NCBI GenBank assembly: GCA_028752905.1
Contig: JAQNBH010000014.1
Span: 27,290,168-27,354,167 of the forward strand
Direction of reading: 5' to 3'
Length of the DNA stretch: 64,000 nucleotides
Origin: Cladorhizidae sp. MBARI D1340-BT2
Taxonomy: Eukaryota; Porifera; Demospongiae; Poecilosclerida; Cladorhizidae
Made by a program: the position numbers and the translations under genes. The notes beneath the pieces are model-generated. The model worked only from the letters and a program-made list of their open reading frames with translations. It was not told the origin of the DNA and did no database searches. Shown piece by piece: positions 11,860 through 23,800 of the stretch (positions within the stretch are counted from its first letter, which is position 1; every line of letters begins with the position of its first letter).

Positions 11860-12983
11860 CATTATTTATGATACTTTCCACCCTAGTTAATTCATTAGAA
11901 TCAAAAGAAAGAACTGCTAAATCAGCAAGTTGATGTTCTGTCATGTTTGACCTCAAGTATATTTTAATCTGCTTGAGTGCAGAGAAGGTTCTTTCACATG
12001 CTGTGCTAATACATATTGTCATTGCAATGAGGGTAGAGAAAGCTGCCTTTAGAAATAGAACTTCTCGAGAGAAAAAACCTCCTAGAATTTTGTCATTTTA
12101 ATGTGCACCAAAGTACGAAGTGCCAGAGTGGACTCCATGCAGAGGCTACAAGAGAAGAGGATCCAAAAAAGAGGGCACATAGATCGCACGAGATAATGTT
12201 TTTGGGTTGTTCACTTCTGCATGATCAGAAAGAAGTAGAGATTATTTTGTACTCCATTCTTATTGAAAGAATCGCCAGTGATCCAGCAGTGAGCGTAAAT
12301 GTTGAGGAAGCTGTCTGGGTAGGTAGGTGAGGATTGACTGGTTAACACTTGTCACTTTTTCAGCATAGCTGAAGCTTGTCCCACTCAGCATCCATATGGA
12401 ACTATTTAAGAGTTGACACAGTAGCAGACTCTAGATTTGCTGCTTTAGCAACATTAAACTTGGGTATATACTTTGTTTGTCAGGGAACTGACTACCTGAC
12501 GTGATCACAAGTACAAGAGAAGCACCATTGCCTTATTTGGATCTTGTAAAGTAGTAAGAGATCCGATGATTATATGCACACATCAACAAAGTATTAATGA
12601 TAGCCATACAATCAATCAATACCAATCACCAGCACATTCACAACACAACCACAACTTTCAGGCACAAACACACAAACATATCCACTAAAGCATTCATAAC
12701 ACAATCATAAACTATCCTGCTGCACACAAACACACAAACATGCCCCCACAAGCCAATCATGTACCCACAAGCCAATCAACAACATATTATTATAATATCA
12801 CCAAAAGTTTTAGCAAGTGACTGAATGTGGCAAATAAGCCATACCCACAGATAATCAGTGGCTAACACTTTCCAGCTACATAGTATAGCATGCGAAAAGT
12901 GGGCGATGCTAAGCTGGATACTTTTCTCACCCCCCCCCCCCCCCCCCCCCCCCCCCCAACCAAAAATCCTGTATGAAACCCTG
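11860..12983 (-). mobile_element. hAT remnant hAT-2 beside TPMT, copy A
   Basis: The minus strand starts with CAGGGTTTCATACAGG (a hAT-like terminus, at 12,983) followed by a G run. It ends with a clear transposase C-terminus, STACERTFSALKQIKIYLRS then MTEHQLADLAVLSF, at about 12,010-11,880. The middle is largely lost and I see no matching right terminus. Confidence 0.68.
12930..12958. repeat. Poly-C tract inside the hAT-2 terminus
   Basis: Pure C run of about 29 bases, reduced to about 12 in copy B (33,513), about 25 G in copy C (40,439), and interrupted in the fourth copy (60,437). Confidence 0.85.
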
Positions 12984-13464
12984 ACTACTTATTTAGGTCT
13001 TGTGCTGTTCTCTGCTAGCCTTGCATCTTGTTATCTGTATCCCTGTCTGTGGGCTGTGAGTCCATGACAACTGCTGCCAACTGAAACCTCACATTCATCG
13101 ATAAATCATGAATTAAACTCTGATAGCCTTGCAGTTAGCAAGACCTCATTTGCCTAGTTAAATCCAGCTACAATCTCAGTGTGTTCTCCATTGGATGGAA
13201 TCCTGAATTGTTGTAAAATGTGACTGTTCAGTGTAGCTATGTAACACATTGCCACACAATCTGACCTTTGTTCAAAATCTCTATCCGTAATTGATTACTA
13301 CAATGAATATATATTATTCATGGAGTATATATTATATTATTCATGAAATGGTGGCCTGTATTTTAATCACCATGTGGTTATTATATATATATTACACAGA
13401 CAGGGGATGGATGACTGGAATGGTGCCTAGAAGTTGCTATTTCCACTGCTCTATGTGCAGCCTA

Positions 13465-14480
13465 GGAGGCGTGAAGGAGACATGACCTTGTTTGCCAAGT
13501 TGAAAGTAAAGCCCAGAATATTTCGGTGTTTATTCACAGTCATCAAGCTAGAATTTTGTATAAAATAGACATCTGATATTCTATCATCATAAAGCAGGAA
13601 ATTCGCTGTCCAGTGAATTTATTTTGTTTGGTTTTCTTATTTATATTTTTTAATCCTGTGCAAGATAACTTTACTAAAGACATGCTTCTTTTCTCAGGGC
13701 ACAGTTGAATCAACATAATGTATATACTCTTCTCTAACAGCCGACATTCAAGGCTTTGCTATTAATTAAGTACCTACATAAAGGCCCGACATAAATTTGA
13801 ATGGATCATCCGTCATAAATTTGAATGGATCACCCGTCATAAATTTGAATGGGTCACCCAACATAAATTTGAATGGATCATCCGTCATTAATTTGAATGG
13901 TTCACCCGTCATTAATTTGATTAATCAATTTTCCAAATAAAAAAATTAACTTGACCATTATTAAAGGATTAATTCCTTTTTCCAAATAAAAAATTGAACT
14001 TCACAGTCATAGATTTTTTAACAAAGAACCATTATTAAATAAGTGATAATTAATCATATGGTTCTATGGTTATTACAGTACCCTATGTTAAAATTATATT
14101 ATTTTTACTTTTACAGTGTACGTATACTCACTCTCCAGTATATATCTCTTTCAACAAACTTATTGCTAATGTTCCCCTTATGGAGACCGAAATATACTGA
14201 TTGAAATATTGGCAAAAAGAAAAAAAGGGCAAGAAATCTGAAGTGTGAGATATATTTTTTACATCGGAGAAACATACATGCTCGTTCCAGACACCGAATA
14301 TCTTGCCGATTGGACAACAAATTCCCAGTAGCATAATGGGTTGGTCATTTGACATAACAGGAATAGAGCAGGATTTGTCAGAATTTTAAGAAGTTTTCCC
14401 TGAATATTGGAATCACTGTCAAGCATTTTTATTTCACTACCTTATTCATGGGCATATCTCTCTTCCAATGGCTGCATAGT
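13465..14480 (-). repeat. Long inverted repeat around TPMT, right arm, copy A
   Basis: Inverted partner of 9,279-10,010 and, beyond the hAT-1 insertion, of 6,880-7,047. Together the arms enclose TPMT and hAT-2. The arms are much more diverged from each other than copies A, B and C are, so the inverted pair is older than the segmental duplication. Confidence 0.75.
13790..13920. repeat. 24-bp tandem repeat, copy A only
   Basis: ATAAATTTGAATGGATCA recurs at 13,791, 13,815, 13,839, 13,863, 13,887 and 13,911, exactly 24 bp apart. It lies inside the inverted-repeat arm and is absent from the matching place in copies B and C. Confidence 0.88.
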
Positions 14481-14860
14481 ATATGACAAATGGTAAAGGG
14501 TAATCTAACTTGTCCTGCCCCACATGAATGAAGTTGTTTGTTTTTAAATAAAACAATTTAATATATTATTAAGTTATATTATTAATGTAGAGAATATGTT
14601 GAATATTATAATATACATATAGGAGGTGTGTCTGGTCTATGCACAATAATGATAATATATTCTTCCCACTGGAGATGGGTATATAGGTATTTATTTAGTC
14701 CTGTAAAATCCTTAAACCTCATCTTCATGAACTCCTAGCTCTTGAGGTTACACAAACACATATTTCACACACACACATTTTATATATAAATAATTATTAC
14801 TGAGAAAACTTAGCAGAAGTCAGATTTGAACGAATCATCTTGACTCGGTTCTTTCCCTTC

Positions 14861-17800
14861 ATGGATGCAGTGTTGTATCTTTGGATGAGGTGGGGAAATG
14901 ACTTGGTATTAATGGGAACATTTCTTTGCGATTATTTTCAGCTGACATCAGCACTGAATACAAACATGTTGATTGAAAGAGAAACAGTGAAGAAGGAACA
15001 TTTGTTGTTGTTGTTGTTTATTGTTTATTGTTGTTGTTTATTCCTATTTAAATATAATAGTTCAGTGGTGGAGAACTGCAGTTGACATGTACATTTACAA
15101 TGCCTTCCTCCATGATCAACTTAAATTTACTCACTCGGACCTTTCTGCTACTGGTGTATCGAGTCTTCGTCTCGATGAAGGCTAGAGCATCTACGAAATT
15201 AAGTTGATTATAGAGGAAGTCATTGCAACTGCAGTTGTGTAGCTGAATAATTTTGGGCTTCCACATTCTAGAAACATGTTAATCATCGATGTGCATTGGA
15301 TGATTGCAGATACTTCTGGGAACCAAGATTGTATGACGGAGTTAACTTATGGAAAAACAAGATAGAAACGTGATCCTTGACTTTAAGATGAATTTCAACG
15401 TTCCAAATGAACTCTCAATACAAGATCATTAAATTAATACTTACTTTTCGACATTTCGGCTAGATGAATGCTAGAGTATCTAGCTGAAATGTTGGGGAGC
15501 AAATTTTAACTCAATTATTTAGAAGACAATATCTTTTCGCACTTTATATGTGTTTTTGTTAACTACCTTAGTGAAGAATTTAATGCACTTTAGGAGTTGT
15601 TTTTATTTTGTGTGCTTATAAATACCTGCCAAATCTTTGCCCCTTAGGCAGCTAAGCAGCAGCCAGCTGCATTAGCTGTAGGAGCTTTATTTGGGCGGGA
15701 GCGAGGTGGGAGGGGGAGGGGGGAGAGGGGGGTGGGGTGGGGGGGTGGGGGGGAGTGAAGGAGGGGTGGGGTGGGTGGGTTGGTTTGCTGACTGCCATTT
15801 TTAATGTGTCAAAACATGAATGTGGTTCTGCTAATTATAGGAATGCAGCTGCGATTTTGGGGACTTTATTCATTGGCCGCCTACTTCTCCGACAGCTGTA
15901 TGTCCTGCAGTCTGGTTTGCGTGCATTCTTTCTGGCCCGATTAGGACTGGGAGTAGCTAATCTACGCAAACATGGCCACTGGGCCGGTAAACACTATGAC
16001 AGATGACGGGGGTTGTGAGGTGTTAGAGAGGGGTATGTAAAAGGGGGTGGTTTGCGGGACAAGAATGGGAGAATGCTAGTATGGTGTAGAAAATTATTTT
16101 GAACAGGAGCCACTTCCAGACGTCCAACACTTAAGATGGAAAATATCTGCCAAGGAAGTACAACTGCATTATACAGGCACAGGTATCAAGAACACAGCCA
16201 GGGTACTCTCAGTTGGTGTAGAGGCTATGAAGTTCATCATTTATTGTTGTTTTATCGTGTGTTGTCATTTGACGTTATCATTGTTGTTCTCTAGTGGTGA
16301 CCGGAGCATCTGAAGGAATTGGAAGAGGCTATGCTATGGAGGTGAGATTTTACACACACACACTTTCTCTGACACACACACACAGATACACACAAACACA
16401 AATATTAGGATTAGCATTGCTATGAAATAATTGGACACTATCTGTGACATGTCTGGACTATATTTTTTCTACTTTTGATTGACGACGTGTATGTATTTCC
16501 ATAGCTGGCTAGAAGAGGGTTAAATGTGGTACTTATGAGTCGTTCCAAAGAGAAGTTGAAGAAAGTAGCCATGGAGATCAGTAAGATATAATAAATGTAC
16601 AAGATGCACCACCAGCACTAAGACTGTCATAATCGGAAGAGACACTGTGGTTCTTACCAGTGTGTCCCCTCATAGAGCATTGTTAATCTACTTCAACCTG
16701 CCTTAACCCAGTGTGTCTCCCCTTAGAGCTATTGTCAACCTACTTCAACCTTCCTCAACCCAGTGTGATGTTGATCCATATGTTTCTGTTAGCTACAGTA
16801 TAAAGTACCATATTCACTCGAATAAAAATTGCTACTTCTATTTATTTCTTGAGACTACGCAGCACACACAAGTGCTGCAGTATAATGCTGCTTGTGCGGT
16901 GCAAAATAAAAGCCAGTATTCTGCATCTCATTTTCAGGAAAGGGCATTCCCGCTGGTGCAATTCCTTTGTTGTTGTTGCTGAATCATTATAGTTGTGTTT
17001 ATAAACACCATAGACATTGTACTAATGCATTCTGTTGCCGAGTTCTCTTATTTCCAATGAGGAGTTGGTTCGGTTCTATTTCTTTTTCATCCTCCTCTTC
17101 CAGGTAGGCAAGTAGATTTCTCCATCACTGTCACTCTCTTTCAACAGCTGGCAGTAGTGGTTGGAACAGCTAAAGCTGTCACTCTATCATCCTTGAGGCA
17201 GTGAATCTCTCCATCTCCAAAGCCTTCCACCTTCACAGATATTCGTCAAGCAAAGAAAGGTTTCTTTATCAACTCTGCAGCTTCTATCAATAGATTTAAT
17301 CACTGTGTGCTAGTGCTAATTCATTAGTGATTACTGTAAAATGAACTGGTTGTGCTTTAATTGGAAGACTGCATCCGACTTGTATTTGAGTGAATGCAGT
17401 AAACCTCCTCATATTTAATATTTTCTGTTTTCTTTAGAGGAGAAGTATGGTCGTGATTCTCTGGTGATTCCTGTTGATTTCTCTGATGGCCTGGAGATCT
17501 ATGATGCCATCTCTGAGCAACTTAGTCAACTAGACAATGGAGTCCTGGGTATGTTAGTGCACCACTTATGTACGGGTATTATTACACTATACTAACTTAT
17601 CTATAACTTGTCAATTCGAGTTCACCTGTCCACCGAAAGTCGAGTGTGGTGCATAACTTATGAATATTCATAGTATTTTTATAACTTTGTGCTTCAAGTA
17701 TACGGCATCAGATTACATTATTTGATGCATAGTGAGCACTAGGCAGATGTTTGCTGTAGCAACATGACCAAGTGAAGCTTAAAATATTGATAAGATAGTG

Positions 17801-20800
17801 CAGTATAACAACTTTATGCTGGCATTCTTTTATTTGAATCTCAATAATCAGTGTATTCTCTTGACATTTCGACTAGATGCTCTAGCCTTCATCATTCGTT
17901 TATTCCTGATGAAGGCTAGAGCATCTAGTGGAAATGTCGAGAGAATACAATTTCAAGTTGATTATTGAGAAGTTTATTGTAATGTATTATGTCAATTGAG
18001 AGTTCATTGAGAGATTCTTTCATTTGTTCAGGATTTCCCTAAAGTATATACAAAAGCTGTTTATGTATAAAAAAACACCTAGCATTATATCACCATGAGG
18101 ATTACATTGGTCTAGCACTGCCCTAGCTCTAACTCTACTATTGCCCTGTACTTAACTTAGGGCCTAATTTAACTGATTGTATAGCATTGATGTCATCATG
18201 GTGATTACTAGCTGGGACTGGGACATGAGGAAGCAACCAAATGATAATGCCATTAGTTCAACATTCCTGGAACATTGTCCATATACCAGTACATGTGTAT
18301 ATATATAGAAGGGCAACTGATTCTTCATCTCCTACTCACTTTGAGTCTGTCACAAGTCAAAAATAGTTCCAGTGGCTCTATTTGAATTATGGATGCATAG
18401 AAAGAAGTGGGTTATGTGCCATGCAGATTTATCTCTGAAGGTCAGAATCTTTGCCATTGGGGCTGTTGCCACTGGAGCTAATTTCAGCCCTCTAGCACTG
18501 GGCAATCTGGAGAAAAATGTGTAGCAAAATCAGGCACTCAGGTTTTAAGGTAACCCCACACTCCAGTAACTTGGTTATAGTTATACCTATGAAAAATGTT
18601 TTTATTATTAAAAGAGAGCACACAGAGAGACCTAACTTTTGAGCTATATATTAAGTCCATACCAAGAAGTGTGCAGAATCTATGGAGCTATAAATTGGTA
18701 ACCACAGTTTCTTTTGACGCCTATAAGTTCATGATATTGCCCCCCGTCCCCCTCCCCCACCCTTAAATACAAATGATATATATTTTTTAAATCTTTCTGC
18801 ACGGAGGCTTGGCTGTGTGCTGTCCAGAAAGGCAGCATTCAAGCAAGAGGTACAGGTAAGCTCTGTGGATTCCAAGAGCTAATCCAGTATCTAGTCAAGC
18901 GGCCAGTGAACTATGGTGATGTATAGATATCTATTGCAGTTAAGTGTACTGATGTCTGGATACTGCATTCAAGCGACGGTCGAGAGCTACTGCAGTCGAG
19001 TGGCCAGTGAACTGAGGCAATAATTAAGCTGGACTAGTGGGACCGATGCCACTGGGCTCACCGATGCCTGGACTAGTGGGACTGATGTGGGCTCACCGAT
19101 GCCTGGACTAGTGGGATTGATGCCACTGGGCTCACCGATGCCTGGACTAGTAGTGGGATTGATGCCACTGGGCTCACCGATGCCTGGACTAGTGGGATTG
19201 ATGCCACTGGGTTCACCGATGCCTGGACTAGTGGGATTGATGCCACTGGGCTCACCTATGCCTGGACCAGTGGGATTGATGCTACTGGGCTCACCTATGC
19301 CTGGACTAGTGGGATTGCTGCCACTGGGCTCACCGATGCCTGGAGTAGTGGGACTGATGCCACTGGGCTCATTGATGCCTGGACTAGTGGGATTGCTTCC
19401 ACTGGGCTCACCACATCTCTACAATTTCAAGTGTGCTCATAAGAATGTTAGTCTCTACTTATGCTCTGGTAGTTTCTGGTCTGTTGAATCAACAACTACA
19501 CTGGCTGTCCTGCTGGGGTGAGAACTGTTACTAACAACTGTACTGGCTGGCTGTTGGGACTGTTACTGACAACTGAACAACAACCAAAATTATGCCAACA
19601 ACAATTGTGTCTTCCCAGAGTAATCAATCATCTATATATATCTGAAACTCATCCAGAGCTGTTGAGTAGATCAACTGGTGGTAATGCAGCTCAGGAGTCC
19701 ATTATCACATTATTTCATCCTAAAACAAAAAAACTATGCTCGGATTGCCACTCTTCCTTCCTCCCCAGTTCTTTGACTACAGGGTTATCCATTACAACAT
19801 TGCTATCATTCTTCAAAACATCGTTCCTAATAAGCTAGTGGGTAATATCACTTTTGCGCATTTGACATAAATACACAAGCTTGTCCAGTGATGGCTAACC
19901 TTTCAGTATCTGTACAACAAGTTCTTGGTTTTTGTTTTGTACCTTTGCCAGGTTCTCTCTTATCCTAACTTCAGCAGGTTCTTGGGAAGGTCATATGTGG
20001 ATTGACCTATTCCTGGCAACCTAATCTAGCATTATCTGGATACTCTTCCACCCTCCCTTCTAGGGCTAGGGAAAGTTGTATTCTAGGGCTTGGTGTTATT
20101 CTCGGGCTAAGGAGACTCTAGGATTAGTACTATAGGGACATCCTGAGATAGTCATGTACTAGGAAAGATTGTGGCAGGAGTGGACGTCCCCATCAGTTGT
20201 TGACTGTGATGGAATTGAGAGTTATATGTATACTCCAGTCAACCAGTCAGCTAACTATAGCGATGTTGAGAGCTGCTCCAGTTAGTTTTAACTCGACATA
20301 TATACAATATTACCTGGCTTGTATGTCATTCTACTGCATTGGAACTGGCATGTTTTCTGCTACCACTGTACATACATATATATCACAGCTACTGTAACAC
20401 AGGATTAAAAATATACCACACCTGCATATGTTTAAGTTGTGTATAGCACCCTCAGCTCAGATATATACATGGAAAACTACACATACTAGACTGGTACACA
20501 TTGTTATCATTACACCACGACTTTATTTACTACCACTTTTTTAATCAAACAATTTCGAACCGAATTTTCTCCATTGAAGTAAACAAACAAAAGCTACAAG
20601 GACTACGTCAGCTACATATGTGTACAACGAAACTTCTAGCCAAGAAATTCATCCAGGAAACCTCCTTCTTCAAGAGCTAAAGATCCATAGTGATGCCAGT
20701 AATTATGGTGCTTGTTGCTCAGAAGAAGACGTTCAGAAGCAGTAAAGGCCAGAGAGAGACCAATCTTGGAGGCAGTATGTGTTTTCTAGCCATTAATATA

Positions 20801-23800
20801 ACTAGAAGTTTGTTTTTGGAAATCCAGTCTCGCATGACAATTTAATAATGATGTAGGCATGTGCAAGTAAATGATTTGTGTGAATGTTATTTGAATTTGT
20901 AGATATATCTGCTAAACTAATTAAACGCCGTAAGCACCATATGGCGCAAACTCACACGTCGTCATGAAAGTAGAAAAATCAAATCAAGTATGTGCCCATA
21001 CTCCATATGCACATGCCCAATAGACTGCTCTATTGATCAAAAATATGGTTATAAAACTTTACTTCCAGTTCGTTGAGGCGAGCTAGAAAAATTGATGTTT
21101 TAAAATGGCTGACAATCGCAACTGCTTTCATGAATGGTCTGGTCTCTTCCTGGAAGTTCTTCTTTAGTGCAAAGGTACACACAGGTAGCTATGCTTAATT
21201 AAATATGAATTCATTTGCTCTTGAACAAGGAGGTGCCCCAGGATAGCTGTAAGTTTGGTTGTAGACATATAGCCACGTATGCTGTTGTATCTTTTACTTA
21301 AATGGAGCTGATACCAAACTGCAACTTATTGTATTTCTGTACTAAATAGTTTGAGAAGATAATTTTCATTTTATAGTTAAAATATAATCATTACAAAAAA
21401 CCCACAAATATAGTTGATGTTCAATCAGGTAAAGGTATTCACGTATGGTATCTAGGAATATTAATAACTTCCTGCCGATATTTCTCCATACATTCTATAG
21501 TTAATAATGTTGGACTTGCTTTCGAACACCCTGACTTGTATGCCAACATCCCTGCTGAGGTGAGAAAATAAGATAAGCCTCTTTTTGGTGGGTGTTTCAT
21601 AAGAATTTTTTAACCTATCTTCTTCAGAGGTTGTACAGAATAGTGGAGCTGAACTGCCAGGCAATGGTTCAAGTAAGTATAGGAAGATTAAAGAACCACA
21701 AATATTCACATGCCAAGTCTTTGGTTGGCGCTCTGTACTCTTCAATTTACAATTGAACTCCTATGTACTTACCAATCTGCAAGAATGACCTACTTGTGTT
21801 CTAATTTCCCGGGATGTGGATCTCATACATGCCAACCTGCAAGTATGACCTCTACTGTTGGGTTTTAATTTCCCTGGATTTATTACAATGTATAACTCAT
21901 ACTTACCAACATACAATTGTGACCTACCTGGGTTCTAATTTCCCTGGATTTATTATGATGTGGAAGTCATACCTACCAATCTGCAAGTATGACCTCCAAT
22001 GTTGGGTTTTAATTTCCCTGGATTTATTACAATGTAGAACTCATATATACTTACCAACCAACAAGTATAACCTATCTGGGTTCTAATTTCTCTGGATGTG
22101 GAACTCATACATACCAACCTGCAAGTATGACCTACCTGGGTTTTAATTTCCCTGGATTTATTATGATGTGGAATTCGAAAGTAGGTAAAACTTTTTTTAA
22201 TTTATTCTCTTATTTTTTTGCACTTGTGACCCTAGTGTTCCCTTAACCACAGAAATACATGTCTTGTTACATGAGTCAGAGTGGAATGTGGCAGGTTATT
22301 TCATGAGCACACACCCTTATTTTCATGAGCCGAAGGCATGTGAAAATACTACATGCGAGTGAAATAATCACAACGAGTGCTATATTTTATATTCTCATAA
22401 GAATTACTCTATTTTGTATAACAAACGGTCGATCCATCTGTCCGTCAGTTCCAAATATAAGCTAACTCACATCCAAACATTCTTACTTGATCAGAGCTGC
22501 CAGTTTCTCTATTGCCCATGAATTTTAAGATCCATCTTCTATACCCTGTGATGGGTAGATAAATCCTAGGCTTGAAGAAAGTCACCAAATTTTGTAGAGA
22601 CACTTTATAATTAGCTCTAGTCCCTCGCTCTTGAACAATATAGCTAGCTAGCTCGAGAAAGAGGCCCAACTACTAGCTAAATATCTGAAAATAGCTAGCT
22701 ATTACCAGAAGTAAGCTTATACATGCAGCCCCTCATATCTAACCTCAGATGACCATAAAGTTCAACATATTCAACAACTTCCACAGTAGACACATCATGA
22801 TCTGAAAAGAAGATGAGAAAACAGTATGTAAGTTCAAAATAGCTCTACAATGAGGCATCCTTAGCTATGAGCTAAAAATCGGCAAGTAGTTAGCTACATT
22901 CTAGGCAGTTATATACCTGGAAAAAATTGTAGTCTCTCCAGCAAGCCTAACCAAGATCTAAACAAAATAGTAGAAGTTCTATAGTCAAAAGGCCAAGAAA
23001 CTACTTCTTCAGAGAGGTCTGGTTGGTTTCCAGTAACAAGGGAAGTGCCCAATAATTGTTTTATAAATCTAGTGACCTGAAGTATGTACTGCTAACTTCC
23101 TTATTAAAAATGCATGTGAGTAAAATAGTGCCATTTCTGAATCTGTTGTTTCTTTTTTAAATGGGCGTTGTCCTCCTACCAACGAGTTTTTAAATTTTGT
23201 ACATCATCGAGTAAAGGGTTAAAGTAATATCTATCAATATTGTACTACTTTTTATATCATAATAATATTGTAGAGTACATTTTTTTAAAGTAAAGTGTCA
23301 CATAACTGGTTGGTTGTGGCCTAGATAGGAGTAGTGTGGTTCATATTTGTATCCAGAGATCAGTCAAGTAGGCAAAACCTTCCTGGCACTGCATAGGAGT
23401 TTCATGGCATTTATAGTTGTCACGCTGTCTGTGAGGTCAACTAGTCCTCTCAGTTAGGCCATTATAGGTGAGCCTAATTTTAGTTTTATGTATAGCTGTG
23501 GTATGTTGGAGAACCCAAATACATGCAAATATCGTGTACTGTGAACTAGTTCTGCTTTAGTACATACTGCTAAAAATCTAATACATGATGTTTTTTTCCT
23601 TGCATGCGATGTTTTATTTATTATGACTATAGATGAGTCTCTTGCTGTTGCCAAAGATGGTGGGCCAGGGAGGAGGTTTTATTGTGAATATATCATCTGG
23701 GGCTTCTAACATGGCTATGCCTCAGTTTACCATCTATTGTGCCACCAAGGTATGTACAGCACATGTAATAATGCCTCTCATAACTAAGTTGGAGAAGACA

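Larger units (their letters stand above)
1..14381 (+). repeat. Tandem segmental duplication, copy A (unit about 20.27 kb)
   Basis: This stretch aligns in the same orientation to 20,275-34,771, continuing to 38,671 once the retrotransposon inserted there is skipped. Position 1 matches 20,275 and the order of all components is the same: KAR exons 6-11, decayed LTR element, hAT-1, TPMT, hAT-2 and an inverted-repeat arm. The two copies differ by scattered substitutions and many small indels. For example, copy A lacks about 190 bp present at 20,693-20,870 and carries a 24-bp tandem array not seen in B. The copy begins before the window, so its left breakpoint is not visible. Confidence 0.93.
17549..21500 (+). 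other. KAR intron 5 (no other gene seen)
   Basis: Apart from the hairpin at 17,853 and the minisatellite at 19,030, I see no convincing coding sequence. The 106-codon frame at 19,518-19,838 starts at a non-standard position and is disrupted in the right arm. Confidence 0.55.

Noticed and set aside
15737..15840. Start of KAR at the G-rich 15,737 frame
   Set aside because: The Gly/Trp-rich peptide is unlike any KAR N-terminus. A TTATAG acceptor and a phase-matched 29-bp exon 1 at 14,861 fit better, though not proven.
19030..19412. Possible CRISPR-like array
   Set aside because: The repeats are head to tail without unique spacers, in a eukaryotic intron.
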